From the NCBI GenBank assembly GCA_001600175.1, contig BCJC01000001.1, forward strand, positions 4,015,652 through 4,079,651: a stretch of 64,000 bases of DNA, in the 5' to 3' direction. Position numbers and translations under genes: made by a program. Positions 1 through 13,538 of the stretch are shown one piece after another (position 1 is the stretch's first letter; each line of letters opens with the position of its first letter). Below the pieces are notes generated by a model. That model was not told the origin of the DNA. It searched no databases and saw nothing but the letters and a program-made list of their open reading frames with translations. This DNA comes from Erythrobasidium yunnanense (lineage: Eukaryota; Basidiomycota; Cystobasidiomycetes; Erythrobasidiales; Erythrobasidiaceae).

Positions 1-367
1 CATCTAGGCAAGAGGAAGTCATTGAGACGCGCTGTGAAAGCAGAGCCGAAAGTGTATAGCAGCAGCAGACGTGAGTTTGCCCATCTTGCTGTTTCGGACG
101 CGTCTGCAGCATGCTGATATAAAGGTTGTTCAGGTCGCAGACAGACGCGCAGCGCAAGCACGGAGAGCCGGAGATGTGAGTACATCTATGTAGCAACAAA
201 AGTAGCGCACGCTGAACCACCCTTCAACAGCCAGCCGCTCACGATCACGGTCGCAAGAGGAGGAAGATGACGAAGACCCGCGTATTGTCACTCTGGATCC
301 ATCAGAATGGCATCTTCATCCAGCTCTTGAAGTGCTAGGACCAGCAGGGCGGCCTACACCGCCATGA
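1..367 (+). CDS. 3' end of a truncated gene, basic/SR-like tail, function unknown
   Basis: The window opens inside a gene whose last three exons can be read. The frame is open from base 1, an intron starts with GTGAGT after about base 69 and ends in CAG, a second intron starts with GTGAGT near 177 and ends with CAG at 230 behind a GCTGAAC branch-like site, and the last exon stops with TGA at 365-367. The visible tail is rich in Arg and Ser, then acidic, and ends RPTPP. Such a tail would suit a nuclear or RNA-associated protein, but no domain is visible, so no function is assigned. The exact acceptor of the first intron is uncertain. Confidence 0.5.
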
Positions 368-615
368 ATATAGGTCTTGAAAGGAATTTGGTGGACGTGT
401 GCATGCTATTGCTAGTCGTATACAGTCTCGGTGAAGGAGTTCACCATTTATGTATGTTGTTGTATCACGGATTCATTATCTTCAAAGCCAGCTCCCTTCA
501 GATTGTGTATGATAGCATCGAATCCTAGGAGTTACAGGCTTCAGGCATGTTTCGTAATGGAGGAAACTACATAGCAGAGATCACAACAATCGTCGTCAAA
601 GCATACGATTCCCTC

Positions 616-2725
616 TCAGACATCCTTTTTCTGCTTCGACGAGCTCTCCTTCCCGTCTTCAGCGTTCACAACGACAGCCGAAGAATCACTTTCTGACAGC
701 GAAGGTTCGCGGCCTCTCTGGCCACCAGGTCGTTCTTCGTCTCTAATCTCCTTGTCCAGGCTAAGGAGCGGCACCTTCTCGGGTGATGAAGATCCCTGGG
801 AAGCAGATCCAGACGTAGGTTGCAGCATTGGCGATGCGGCCGCTGATACATCCACCGCGCTCGGACCCAGCTGCACATCACTTGGCACTTCCTGCAGACT
901 TGCTCCACTAGAGGGGCTCATGACCGTACTTCCGGGCGTCTTGGTCCCATTCGCTACTTTCTGCAAGTCGTCCAGTTCTTTCTTGAGAGCAGCCACTTCT
1001 TTGTAGTTGGCCATCACTTTGAAATAGAAGGAGGCACCGTTCCAGACGGATACGCTGAAGAAAGTCAGGATCCAGAGCACGGAAAGGACCTTGCTGTCGT
1101 AGAGCCAGATCGTGGAAGGCGCCATCGTAACGATCGTGTAGACAAATTGACCGGCCATGAAGGACGGCTCGCGGCGTGAAGGCGGGATCTTGGCGAGAGT
1201 CTAAACGAAAGCAAGCCGTAAGATCAGTATATGTTGAGCATTTGGGCAGAAAGACGGCATTAGCGCACCTTGCCGATGAGAGACTTCTTATTATGCAACA
1301 TATACGTGAAGCTTGTAATTCTGCCTTCCTTCTCGATCTTGTCCTTCCTAGCGACCACGATGCCGTAGTAGTATGCGACCTGCCATATCAGGTCTATGTG
1401 CGCTCGAGGGTCAGCTTGTTATGCACCCGATCACACTCTGAAGGTAGCTCACAGGCGACACTGCTGAAGACTAGACTTCGCATGATGTTCAGGCTAGGCA
1501 GTTGTGCGAGCGCAGGGTACTTCTCTTCGACATTTGGGAAGAAATGTCGTAAGACCGTAAATACGAATGGAGGGTAGATGTGAATGAACAGAGAGGTTAC
1601 TTTGTCCATGCTGTGGAAGACGAGCGAGTTGCGCCATGTCGCGATGCTGTAGAATACGATTTAGCGACTACAGGCATAAATGCGGAGAAGGAGAGACGTA
1701 CGCGGTGCATAGCGGACCATGACTGAGCGCATAACACGCTACGAACAGGATGGGAGAACCAGGGAATACCCAAATGTAGAGCAGACATATGACGTTTACA
1801 ATGTCTGTTGAGTCGCAAAAGGATCATCAACAAATTCTATATATAGTAATATTGATGAACGTACAGCACAGATCAGCTAGGAACAGTGAGTAGTGTTTCT
1901 TTCGATATTCGTAGATTCGGATTGGGAAGAGGTACAGCGAGAGCGCAGTATACACCCCGGGACTACACGGCAATAGTATCAGCTACTTACTCCTCGGGCG
2001 AGAGGGAGAAATGCTTACACCCATTGAGGCCTGAACCCGACCAGGAGAGCAGAGGCCAGGACAAGCTCGACTCCGAAGAAGAAGGACAGCTTGTCTCGTA
2101 GCGAGACTACTTTCTCATCCTTCCATTTCGTACGAACTGCGGTTACTCTTGCTTGTATCTGCGAACACACTCGTATCAATTTGATGGCTTCAGGCGCAGG
2201 CCGGGTAACGCACATTCTGCCTGAACTTTGCGAGCTCCCTGTCTAGATCAATCCTGTCCTCTTCGCTCTGTTCGCCGTCTCCAGTAGACTTTACATCCGC
2301 AGATGATCTAGTTCTTTGTCCTCCGCTGGTAACCCTCCTCTTCAGTCTTCTCTGATTGAGGACTTCTTCAGCCTGTCTCTTGACAGAGATAGCTGTACTT
2401 TCAGCCCTGCTCTTCCATTCCTGGCCTTTCCTACTGATCTGTCTCCTTGCGAGGTCCAGGTGACTATCTAGCACGACCAATGCGTCGAGCAGCGTCAGAC
2501 CTGTAATACCATCATCTGTCTCGACGGAGTAGTTTACGCTATTTGTACGCGAGAGACCAGGGCGTGGAGAGGGAGCAGTGGAGGGAGAGACGGAGTTGTA
2601 GCCTGAAATGGTCAGATTGTCCTTGACGGCTGGCGACTGGATTATATCGATATGGCGCGCGTATCAGCGCATGCTCGACACCGCTATACAATCGCCAAGC
2701 GCACCTCGCTAAAAGGTTCGCTCAT
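616..2725 (-). CDS. GPC1: Glycerophosphocholine acyltransferase, GPC1/DUF2838 family
   Basis: This multi-spanning membrane enzyme family acylates glycerophosphocholine to lysophosphatidylcholine, part of phosphatidylcholine remodelling in the ER. The start is ATG at 2725-2723; a short first exon (MSEPFSE) is joined across an intron with a GCTGAT branch site to an exon containing LTLLDALVVLDSHLDLARR, typical of the family's cytosolic N-terminus. Further on, around 1260-1370, the minus strand encodes YYYGIVVARKDKIEKEGRIT, a strongly conserved GPC1 stretch. The last exon (616-1158) carries the final membrane segments (FFSVSVWNGASFYFKVM), a short coiled segment and a long Ser-rich acidic tail. 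At least six introns are needed; some central boundaries were not fixed. The C-terminal tail looks long and low-complexity. Family assignment is firm; the enzymatic role is inherited from the yeast member. Confidence 0.85.
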
Positions 2726-3460
2726 CTCGCGCTATGCTCTCGCTCAACTTGACGTGTGAACGTGCAAGGATGACGGGTAACGTCGAAATCTGGCCAGGAA
2801 GTTGCGCCGTCTTGCTCGAATCCTCAGGAGATGTTGGTAGCTTCAGGATCAATCTCTATGCAGCAATAACGTGGCCTATGGTCGAGTTGTTGCCCTAAAT
2901 TGGCTGCAGCTTCAAGGTGTGACGTGAATGTGCAAAGTCAAGAGGCATTGAATGAAGCTGCAAGAAAGCGAGCCAGCTTGAGTGCGAGAACAAACATATC
3001 TTACATTCCCTCTCCACTCGTCGTCAATCATTTGCTTTCCAGACGCCCTCTCGAGGCTTCAGCTAATTGTCAGACCCCAACTTCTTACCTGCTGCTACAG
3101 GCTTTACAATGCACCCGCACCAAGCTGCTCGATGCCGCTCTGCGCATATATACAACGATGTAGCATGCGCGTAAACTTCCACGGATGCAACTTGATCCGC
3201 ACTCTCCGAACACCATGCCCTCTCTCTTTCTACTTCATTACATTATGTCGTCGCCTGAGTGAACAACCTTGACTCCTATATTCCCAGGCAAAGAGGTCAC
3301 TGCACCCTTGTGGCCTTCCTTTTCACCCTCCCTTTTTACATGGGACCTTTGTGCGCGCAAAGGTATCAGTCAGCCTTTTCGACCGTACGACGACTACTAG
3401 AGCAGCAAGTCGATCGCTCTGGTCAGCTCTGTTTCAAGGCAACCAGACATCAAGAGCATC
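2726..3460. other. Divergent intergenic region
   Basis: This 735-bp gap separates the divergent GPC1 gene and the next plus-strand gene. It contains pyrimidine-rich stretches (for example around 3300-3345) as expected of fungal promoters. A short open frame at 2900-3163 has no recognisable features. I see no RNA gene or repeat. Confidence 0.4.
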
Positions 3461-4087
3461 ATGTCAACCAGGTCCAGAAGCGCTTCAGTCTCTAGCCTTT
3501 CACAAGCCAACCGCAATCTGCCTGAGGATCCGAAAGCACCCTCTCCAAAGAGAGACTTCATATCTGCTGAGCGCAAAGACAGCATTGCTCGTGGCGCTCT
3601 GACTTATGCCAATCTCCTGGGCAAGACAGCCGGCCTCATAACGGTTGGTCCACATCGAGCGGGAGAGTTATGCGGCGGGTTTGCCGGTATGTGCATCGGC
3701 AAGTGTGCGCAGGGCATCCACGCCATATTCTCTAGTAAGCCTAAGCCTGCCAGGAGGAAGAAAGGAGACAATATATATGCGACCGTCTGGGAGAACGGAA
3801 AGGTCGCAGGCGGGCTCGCACTGGGAGGACCCGCCCTACTCGCTGGAGGTGTCTTGAATATCGCTACGTTGGCGCCAGTTGCTGGAAAGTTGGCTACTCA
3901 TCATATGGACAAGAATAATCCTGACAAGAAAGATCGACCTGCCTACTCTTGGCGACTCAAGGATGACGAGCAACATACAGTCGACAGCAAGAAGAGCGAA
4001 CCCAGAATGCCCATCATTCATAGCAGGCATCGCAAAGACGGTTTGGGCTTTGGTGGATACCATTTCATGGGTCGGACATACGACTAA
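3461..4087 (+). CDS. Uncharacterised 208-residue basic protein
   Basis: A single uninterrupted frame starts at ATG 3461 and stops at 4087. The N-terminus is Ser-rich. Residues 45-140 contain a Gly/Ala-rich region (GGLALGGPALLAGGVLNIATLAP) hydrophobic enough to be one membrane segment or hairpin, preceded by a short Cys-containing stretch (CGGFAGMCIGKCAQG). The C-terminal third is polar with many Lys, Asp and His and ends GGYHFMGRTYD. I do not recognise a family. Intact length, a CT-rich leader and no in-frame stops support a real gene. Confidence 0.6.
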   Translation: MSTRSRSASVSSLSQANRNLPEDPKAPSPKRDFISAERKDSIARGALTYANLLGKTAGLITVGPHRAGELCGGFAGMCIGKCAQGIHAIFSSKPKPARRKKGDNIYATVWENGKVAGGLALGGPALLAGGVLNIATLAPVAGKLATHHMDKNNPDKKDRPAYSWRLKDDEQHTVDSKKSEPRMPIIHSRHRKDGLGFGGYHFMGRTYD

Positions 4088-4473
4088 AGGCTGGCTGGAT
4101 GCACGGCCACATATGTAGCTGTGGAAGTGCTCCGTACGGGTCTCTATAGCTTTCCCGACCCTCTAGCTGCTAAAGCATGTACAACAGGTACGTACTAGCT
4201 TCGCCGGCTGAAATCGAAATGACAATCGGATTGTAATTTGCTGTTGTTTCTTTGTAGCGCAAGTTTGAATATACATCGTTCAGCGCAGAGCTCTCCAAGC
4301 GCACCTCCGGCTAGTATACCCAAAGTACCGAAGGCTCTCGGGAGAAGCCGTTTGGGCTGAAATCGCAGGGCATCTCTTGCTTTTCCGGTTCTCTCTTTCA
4401 CACTATCTAATTCCTATTCCTATTGATTCAATCTGGCGGTATCTACTCCTAACTCGCCCTTTACTGCTCAGCG
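4088..4473. other. Intergenic region before MCT1
   Basis: This 386-bp stretch holds the 3' end of the preceding gene and the likely MCT1 promoter, which is CT-rich just upstream of the start (4380-4470). Nothing else is recognised. Confidence 0.4.
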
Positions 4474-6251
4474 ATGCGCTCACTCGCAAAAAGGCCCTTT
4501 CCGGCAACGAAACAGCCAGTCCAAAGACATCTGTCATCGATAGCGACAAAGACTGCGCGGCATTACGACTATGATGGAAGCTACGACAACAGCGACTTCT
4601 CGCACTTCGATAGCAGCTATGTCAAGCGATACAGAGATCCGAACAAGCACGAGTCGAAAGTGGTCAGGCGACACGGCCGGCTAGCAAGTCCGTCTCCCAG
4701 CTCGAGCGCACCTTCATCCTCCTCAGCAGCATACTCTACTGCAGCCAGCACATCCTCCTCATCCAGCGGATATGTCAACACTCCACCGTTACTCCACACC
4801 CGCAAGTCGCATGAGAAACGGGGCTCCTACCGTTCTTCTCAGTTATCAAAGCACAACAACCCCAACAATGTTCCTCGTCCTTCTCAGAAGACAGCCCTAC
4901 TCTTTCCCGGCTCAGGCTCGCAGTATGTAGGCATGTCGCAATTCTTGCTAGATAACTTCAAGACTGCAAGAGAGGTGTGGGAAGAGGCGGAGGATGCTCT
5001 TGCACATTTTGAAGACTGGAGGAAAGGGCTGCAGTTACATGAGCTGCCCGAGCTGAAGCACCTGGATCTACTGAACTGGTCGACCTGGCAGAAGGAGAGG
5101 AGTGCGGATGAGCTGGGCAAGATCGTAGCGAACGGGCCGCAGGTGTGCATATTTCTACCTCAGCTATATATCGTCGCTGACTTCGAGTGTGTGTTTGGCA
5201 GGATGAGCTCACGCGCTCTTCAAACGCTCAACCCGCAATAACTATAACTTCGCGCGTACTCGAACAAGTCTTAACAAAGGACTTTGGCGTACCTATCTCT
5301 TCCGCTGCCTCCTTCTTTGCCGGGCATTCGAGCGGAGAATACAGTGCCTGCGTAGCATCTGGTGCCATTACTTTCGCTGAGGGCGTCAAGTTGACGAGAT
5401 TACATGGTCTTCTAACAAGTCGTACACTGCAATTATCGAGCTTGAAGACGTACAGCGACCATAGTGCGAACGATGAGGAGAGAGCACAAATGTCTGCGCT
5501 CGTACTGCATCATAAGAAGGGGATAGACGACGTCCTCCAAGTAGTCAAGGAGACGAGAGAGAAGAATAAAGGAAACGCAGGGATGGTTGAAGTCGCAAGC
5601 TATAACTCGGTAAGTCACCGTTGCTGCATACTTGTTGGATCTGAGCTGACAAGGAGCACTATAGTCTATGCAACTTGTCTTGTCAGGCTCAAGAGCTGGT
5701 GTTTTGCGGGCTTGCGAACGATTGCAAGATAAAGACATTGCTTCGAGAGCTGCCGATCTGCCCGTCTTGTGGGTCTCGCTCGACTCTTAGCATGCAGACT
5801 CGAGCTGACATTTGCGTTTAGCGCCCCCTTCCACTGCTCATTCATGGCTCCTGCTGCACACGGCATGGCCTATGCATGGGATCACGGTGTCTCTGCGAAA
5901 GCACCCTCCGCCCCTATCGTCTCCAATCTGACAGCCAGTCTAATCACCTCTCCCGAGCGCTTGAAGTCCGACATCGTCGCTTCAGTTCATAAGCCCGTAC
6001 TATGGGCTTCCGCTTTGGACGTCATGAAAGACCAGGGCGTCACTCGATTTGTATACATTGGACCTGGACGAGCTTTGGCGAATCTTGCGAACAAAGAACT
6101 CAAGAATGGACGGTGGAAGGATAGTAAAGAAGACATTGAGATCATACCCGTTGCAACCATGAAGGACTTTGAAGAGTGTGCAGAAGAATGCGAGGATCTC
6201 ATAGTCAAGAAGGATAGCAAGAAGGCTCAGCTGGAGGCAGCGGCTGTATAA
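4474..6251 (+). CDS. MCT1: Mitochondrial malonyl-CoA:ACP transacylase
   Basis: This FabD-type acyltransferase moves malonyl groups from CoA to acyl carrier protein in mitochondrial type II fatty acid synthesis. Four exons, with introns at 5143-5201, 5610-5664 and 5769-5821, add up to 1611 nt (536 residues) in one frame. The protein has an Arg/Ser-rich presequence-like start, then an unusually long Ser-rich linker (about residues 40-125), then the catalytic domain. Landmarks are the oxyanion motif LFPGSGSQYVGM, the nucleophile motif GHSSGEYSA, and APFHCSFM, which carries the catalytic His and spans the last splice junction. Ending in the Lys/Glu-rich sequence after IPVATMKDFEE is normal for the fungal forms. 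The odd feature is the low-complexity linker, absent from bacterial FabD. Confidence 0.92.
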
Positions 6252-6594
6252 GATGTAGGAGGTCCAGCATGTACAACGGGTATGTACGCGGTATGTAGCA
6301 TACGTTTCAGTATTTAGTCGGTTCAGTCGCGTTTTGGCTTTCCATCTTTCTCTGTCTTCTTAAGCCATGTCGTGCATCATTGATAGCTATTCTTTACCAC
6401 TTCGATACATACGTATTCGACATTTCATCCATGCTTACTCGTTCCTAGCGAATATTTCGTTTCAGTGACGCGTCTCCCAGCGATTTCCCGCTGACATCAG
6501 ATGCAAATCGCACAAGAAGCGCTTGAAAGCTGAGAAAATACACAAACTCGCTTGCTGCTTTGCTTTCTACCACTTATATCAGATTCAAGCAACA
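6252..6594. other. Intergenic region upstream of the SDR gene
   Basis: This 343-bp gap holds the MCT1 3' end and the SDR promoter. It includes one ACGCGT hexamer near 6468. Nothing else is recognised. Confidence 0.4.
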
Positions 6595-7916
<1,322 letters not shown>

Positions 7917-8357
7917 AAGAAGTCGAAGTCCTTCTCTTCTCTAATCACCACACAACTAGAGTGCCCGTACTTTGTAGCTACATAGACAGAATGAAGAAGG
8001 TTACGCTGACGAGATGATCGATGCTAGGGCATCTGCCGTCCACGTTACGGCTTTCTTTCCGACTTTTGCATGCTCATTGCTTTGCAATTCCATCCCGTCT
8101 ACATACTGAACTCGCTTCTGCCATGCGATACGTGCGATGCTTAAACACCGCAATCATCGCCCGCCCTCATGATGAGGCTCACGAGCAAGCGGAGACTATT
8201 CATATCTGATTACGGATGTCATTTTTATAGCCGAAAGACTATCATATCCTGCAGCTGACGACTTCCCTTTCCATCCTGCCTACACAAGTTCTGATTTCGC
8301 GATTCTTGCGACTCTCCCTCTGCGTTCGAGCTCGATTCGAACATCTCACATAAAGCG
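7917..8357. other. Intergenic region between SDR and Fe-ADH genes
   Basis: This 441-bp gap holds the SDR 3' region and the promoter of the next gene. A short open frame (8021-8209) has no recognisable features. No repeat or RNA gene is seen. Confidence 0.4.
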
Positions 8358-9935
8358 ATGACGGAGAAGATAACCGCTATGCAAGATGTCGGCCATGGCC
8401 CTCCAGCAGGCTTGTTCACTGCTACCCATCTACGATGCGTTCGCTATGGTCCAGACAGTATCAACGAGTTGGGAGCAATCATGGATGATATCCTGCGGAG
8501 TAGCAAGGATACGAAACCGAAATGTCTGATTGTTACCGGCAAAAGTCTAGCTGCTGGTCCTATCATCCCGCACATAGAAGAACTGCTCAAGAAGAAGGAT
8601 GCCTATGGCGGAACTTTCACAAAGATCCGGCAACATACTCCTATCGATGATGTAGAAGCGGCTCTTGAGGTGATCCGCAAAGAAGGTGAGCTGATATTAT
8701 TACTTTCTTTACTTGGGCCACCGGCTGACAAGTGTCTCGTTCACCAGAAATCAACATTCTTTTGGGATGCGGAGGCGGCTCACCGATAGATGCATGCAAG
8801 GCATTGTCGAAGCATCATAATGACCGATTTGGTAGCTTCCTCCCACACGTACGTATCCACACTACTTGTACTCACACAGAGCTGACGAGTATCATGTCTG
8901 AACAGATCGCGGTGCCGACAACATTGAGCGCAGCGGAGTTCACCCAGCTAGCAGGGCAAACGAACAGAGAAGGAAAGAAAGAGCCTATATTTGCAGAAGA
9001 AATCTGCCCGACCGTGAGTGCAGCTGTCCTATGACAAGCCTGGATACGTGGCTCAAACATCGACGAATCGCAGGCCGTCATTCTAGATGCGAAGCTTACG
9101 AAGGAGACGCCGAATGAGCTCTGGCTGTCGACGGGCATACGTGCACTCGATCATGCCTTCGAAGGCCTATATCGGCCGAAGAATCAATATCCGATGCAGC
9201 AATTGGCTTTGATTGCAATACGTGATCTATTCACGTATCTGCCGCAATGCAAAGACCCGAAAGGAGATGATCTAGAAGCTAGGCAAAGACTGCAGATGGC
9301 GGCATGGATGTCGTGAGTTCTGCCACTGGGTGACTGCTGCTATATTGCGCTGACACGCAAAAAAAGTCTATATCCATCAAGGTTAGACACTTCTCTCGGA
9401 CCATGTGAGTCATGTCTGTCGGTAGTTTTCCGATTGCGTAGCTGATCAATAATATTTCACAGCCCATGTTCTCGGACATGCTCTTGGCGCAACATACTCT
9501 ATCCCGCACGGAATCTGTAGTGTATTGACTCTGGCACCTACAAGTAAGCCTTTTTGCTTTCTGGCGATGCAGAAACAGGCTAAGCTTCTGCGTGCAGTCC
9601 GCTTGATGGCGAAAAAGATGCCAGCTGGATATGCTCGTAGCATGTTGGCGAACGTCTTCTCATATCTCCCGACATCCTACGTCCGGGATCACTACACGAA
9701 CACCGAGTCCGATGATCCAGAAGTCAATGCCTGCCTGGCTGGCGCGATAGCTTTAGATAAGCTCATAAACCAGCTTGGACTCCAGAAAAAGCTCTCTGAC
9801 TACAAAGTTCCGAAAGAGGACCTACCCAAGCTGGCGAAAACTGTCTATAGTGCTCTACAGGCCAAACCTGAATGGCAAGCAATCTGTCCAAGCGAGAACG
9901 ACATCCTGACGGAAGTCCTCGAGCGCATCTATTAG
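8358..9935 (+). CDS. Iron-containing alcohol dehydrogenase, maleylacetate reductase type
   Basis: The reading frame starts at ATG 8358. The NAD(P)-binding motif GCGGGSPIDACKA lies after the first intron. The segment IAVPTTLSAAEFTQLAGQT is the form seen in fungal maleylacetate reductases rather than in simple alcohol dehydrogenases. Candidate metal ligands are the Asp/His in GIRALDHAFEG and the His residues in SHVLGHALGATYSIPHG. A C-terminal helical domain follows and the frame stops at 9935. Five or six short introns interrupt it; several have GCTGAC branch sites. Maleylacetate reductase would act in hydroxyquinol or aromatic breakdown, reducing maleylacetate to 3-oxoadipate. No other pathway gene is adjacent, so the substrate is inferred from family resemblance only. 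Confidence 0.85.
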
Positions 9936-10134
9936 AATCTTGTCAATACAATGGTAATGTGAATACATCCCTGTAGCTTACTTACAACACATATGTAGCT
10001 GTTGAGAGCCGCAATAACTCCGCTCCGTCTCCCTTAGGCAGCTGACCCTTTCACTAATTGGCTATCCCGCTCCCTCACTTTTTCACCGACTCTCTCCTAG
10101 CCATCAACTCCAACGCAATCAGCTACAGATCTAG

Positions 10135-10571
10135 ATGGTCCTACTTACGCACGCAGCTACGATCGCCTGCTACAGCGAGTACAAAAGCAGCAAGTCCTGC
10201 AACAAGGCTGCTCCCGAGTCAGACAAGCCTATCACACCGATCAGGGCTTCAAGAGCGACACTGCGCAGATGCGTCTACGCTGGTACTGATGAGGGAAAGC
10301 AGAGCTGGCTCGCGTTCCGGGGTTATGACCTCGTTAGCAAATGCTTCAAGTGAGTCTGCCGGGTCAAGGCACCGCCTTTACACTACGGAGCTGAACATGT
10401 CATTGTAGACGACCCATGCTGCCTCGCAAGGCTCCAGCTTTCAGGCGCGTCGACTTTGGCAACGGATCTACCGTCATCTTAGGCTATGATGGAGCAGAGC
10501 GCTACTGTCCAGATCTCAAGGATGAAGATGTCTTCGAGGATGATAAAGATGACAAGGATGAAGACAAGTAA
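10135..10571 (+). CDS. Uncharacterised small protein with acidic tail
   Basis: Two exons (10135-10349 and 10409-10571) are joined by a GTGAGT...TAG intron with a GCTGAAC branch-like site. The 125-residue product has a Cys-containing N-terminal half and ends in an Asp/Glu/Lys run (DDKDDKDEDK). An in-frame stop lies directly before the ATG, so this start is the only one unless an upstream exon exists; a GCTGAC site near 10041 followed by CTAG at 10100 could be the end of such an intron. No family is recognised. Confidence 0.5.
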
Positions 10572-10797
10572 TGAGGTTAGCTACCACATACTCGACTCAC
10601 CGAGTATGACGGCATGTCGGATTTCTGGATTCTTTGGGCTTGATATACGTTCGGACCGCAGGTTCTAGTTTGGATGTAGAAGAACTGTATTCCTACCTCG
10701 TCTTTAGCATTGAAACACATTAGATGGGCCTTCGAGAAATGCACGTGAAGCCTTCTTGCTTTTCTGTCCGTCTCCGATTTCAACGAAGACATTCGCC

Positions 10798-12099
10798 ATG
10801 GCTCAGAACGGCGCATCAGAACCTGCGATAGAAGTACAGGACTTGCACTTCAGCTTTCCCTATGCGACGACCAAGCTCCCAGCGCTGAACGGAGTCGATC
10901 TGGTCCTCCCAAAAGGTTCACCAGAATCTCTCGAAAGAAGACACCTCGAGTGATGATACTAAGTCGCAATGATTCTATAGGCTCAATAGCGATTCTTGTT
11001 GGCTCGAATGGCGCAGGCAAGCTTTAAAAGTCAAGCAGCAAGTATGACCGAATGCTTATTTCGGATGCACGACAGGCAAATCCACGCTTCTACAGATTTT
11101 AGCAGGCAAGCGCATGACTCGCTCGCATACCAAGGTTCTGGGTCAGGATGTCTTGTACGGCTTGAATTCCAAATCGGATCCCGGACAGGCCTGACCGATG
11201 CATTCAATGCAGCTTCAAGACACCTCCCGGCGTCACATACCTTGGTACTGAATTCGTTAACAACCCTGTCGTACGAAGCGATCTTCTGGTGTCCCATTTC
11301 CTGTTCGTCTTTCGATTTCTTGCCCAATATGTCATTGCCTAATCATATTCTACCCATAGTGACTCTGTCGGAGGGTACCGTCACAAGGTAAATCTCCCAG
11401 GCTATGAGCAGCAAGCCTGCAGGGCTGACCGGCCCGCTAGGAACGCCGAGACCGCTTGCTGGATATCCTAGAGTAGGTTCTTTTCTGGCGGTCATTACGT
11501 ATTAGTGCTAACTGAAGCAACAGTGTCGATATAACCTGGCGCATGCACCAAGTTAGTGACGGAGAAAGGCGGCGTGTCCAGATTGTGCAAGGTCTGATGG
11601 CACCGTGGGATGTTCTTCTACTGGACGAGGTGAATATCACTTATAATTCTGAATCTAATAGGTTAAAGAGACGTTTCTCCAGGTAACGGTTGATCTGGAC
11701 GTGCTTGTCCGCTCGAATCTGCTTGAATTCCTCAAGCAAGAGTGTGCAGAGCGAGGTTCTACCGTTCTATATGCTACACATATCTTCGATGGTCTCGATG
11801 GCTTTCCATCGCACGTTGCGCATATCCAGTTAGGGAAGACGACCCAGCCAGAGCCCATTCCCTGGCCGATCAAGTGCGAAGATATTCCGGGGGTACCGAA
11901 AGGTGTGTTGGCGGAAATGGAAAAGCCTGATAGAGCTGGAAGCAAGATGCTAGCCCTTGCGTTGAGATGGCTCAAGGAAGATAAAGCAGCCAGACAGGAA
12001 CTGGAGAAGCAAGGTGTCCTGCCTGCTCGAGGCGGTACGAAAGCTCAGGACACTCCCACTGATAGCGAGGCGTTCTACCGCAAGTATGACTATAGCTAG
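10798..12099 (+). CDS. CAF16: Soluble ABC ATPase, CAF16 type
   Basis: This is a single ABC ATPase domain without membrane segments. The yeast homologue Caf16 associates with the CCR4-NOT complex. At least six introns split it. Walker A (GSNGAGKSTLL) is itself split by an intron at 11017-11075 that starts with GC rather than GT. A second intron starts at GTACGG within the codon after GQDV and gives [20 protein letters not shown], matching the family. The signature is [11 protein letters not shown], Walker B is VLLLDEVTVDLD, and the H-loop is [13 protein letters not shown], all characteristic of CAF16. The C-terminal part ends KYDYS. Assignment is firm. Confidence 0.92.
11017..11075 (+). other. 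GC-AG intron inside the Walker A codon run of CAF16
   Basis: Exon sequence ...GGCGCAG is followed by GCAAGC and the next exon starts GCAAATCC. Only this junction restores GAGKST. There is no GT donor nearby, and reading through meets a stop. Confidence 0.8.
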
Positions 12100-12233
12100 T
12101 CTCGCGATCTCCACTTCAATCTCGCTCAGAGCATTTTAGCATATATCCTTCGTTAAATTAGATTCAACTCGTAAAGCAATCATACGGCACTCTAGCAATA
12201 GACTTCAACAAATATTGTGTATCTAGTACATCA

Positions 12234-13330
12234 CTATGCAAGGGTATCGACCAAAGTATCACGCATGTTGCCGATGTTACTCGTATCCTGCCCTTGCAGC
12301 TTGAATGCAGCTTCGATAACGGATACTTCTGTAGCTGTTGTGTCGACTCCAGTGAACGCGCACCAATCTATAAAGAAGTAGAAATGCTTAGCTACAAACG
12401 CCATACATAGAGGAAAGAGCAGACTGACCGTTCACGACCATGCCTGCGCCTATCACGTCCGATCCTCTGTTGACGGTTCCAGCCTGAAGAGTGTCTGTCA
12501 GCACACAATATAGCTTAAACGCAGAAATTACTCACAACCAGAGGGACCTGCAACAGACTCGACAATTCATCCTGATCCTGGATCGTTGTCTTCGGGTGCA
12601 CGAGAGCTCCTTGATTCGTAAGAGCCGCATAGCTTCCTACTAGCACGTTATTCGCGATTGTCTGTCTGAATACCTCCACCTTCAGGACGTCTGCGATGAT
12701 CTCCTCTGTCTCCCTGTCGATATCTGGGTGCACTAGCGCGACATAATCGTTACATGCGACGACGTTTCCTAGCGCTGATAGACGCTCTTCCACTCTTTGT
12801 ATCGCTACGCTGTCTGGAAGGGAATTTCGTAAATGTTGCAATTCTTGATCGGTCGTGGTGACCGGCACTAGGAGCCCGTGTCGGTTGCCTTGAAAGCAGC
12901 GATACAATGAGTACTGGCCTGATGAAGATAACGCATGGAGAAAGGGCCTACCTGCCGTCAGTCTGCCAATTATTCTTGTGCCACCGATAGAGGTCTCAAT
13001 GACTGGGATGACATCCTGGAGTTCTGCTTCAAAGGTTGAGTAGAAGTTTGTGGATCCAATGGACATAGAGGCCAGGCAGTAGCTGTTCAGCAGGGAATCT
13101 TAGCATAATTTCGCCAGACGTAAGAAGGCCAGGGGAACCAACGAGTTTGTGAGTTTGGCAAAGACGCCAATGTCCTGAAGCATTGCACATTAGATTGTAG
13201 ACGATGGTGCGACTCCTTTCCTCCCTCACTGATGAGTTTTCGTATCTACAGCCTGGAGCGTCATGGGCAGGGAAGTCAGCTCGAGCTTTCTATCGTGATT
13301 TGGGTCGCAGTTTGCCGTACGGACAGCCAT
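12234..13330 (-). CDS. TIF6: Eukaryotic translation initiation factor 6
   Basis: eIF6/Tif6 is a 60S subunit anti-association and biogenesis factor of nucleolus and cytoplasm. The start is ATG 13330-13328. A 10-nt first exon (MAVR) joins through small exons to give [20 protein letters not shown] and then [20 protein letters not shown], a perfect family start. The core contains [38 protein letters not shown] and [15 protein letters not shown]. The last exons encode [37 protein letters not shown] and an end ATLA-like tail stopping at 12234-12236. Five or six introns are present. The gene is divergent from TIM9 with a shared promoter of about 208 bp. Confidence 0.95.
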
Positions 13331-13538
13331 TCTTGCGAAGTATTAGATTGATGTAGATCTGTAACTTGTATTTGCGAACTTGGTTGCTTCGGTTTCTGAC
13401 AAGAGAAAGCAAGCTCGTCGTTTGGCTTTTTCGCGATTACAAGACTTTTCTGAGTCAAGACCTTTTACATCAACGTAAGACTGGTCTATAGCAAGTCTTA
13501 ATAGGCCTTGTTAACGAGTCATATATGTCCCAGTCAAA

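Noticed and set aside
2900-3272. Two overlapping plus-strand open frames
   Set aside because: They lie in a promoter region, have no recognisable features and biased composition.
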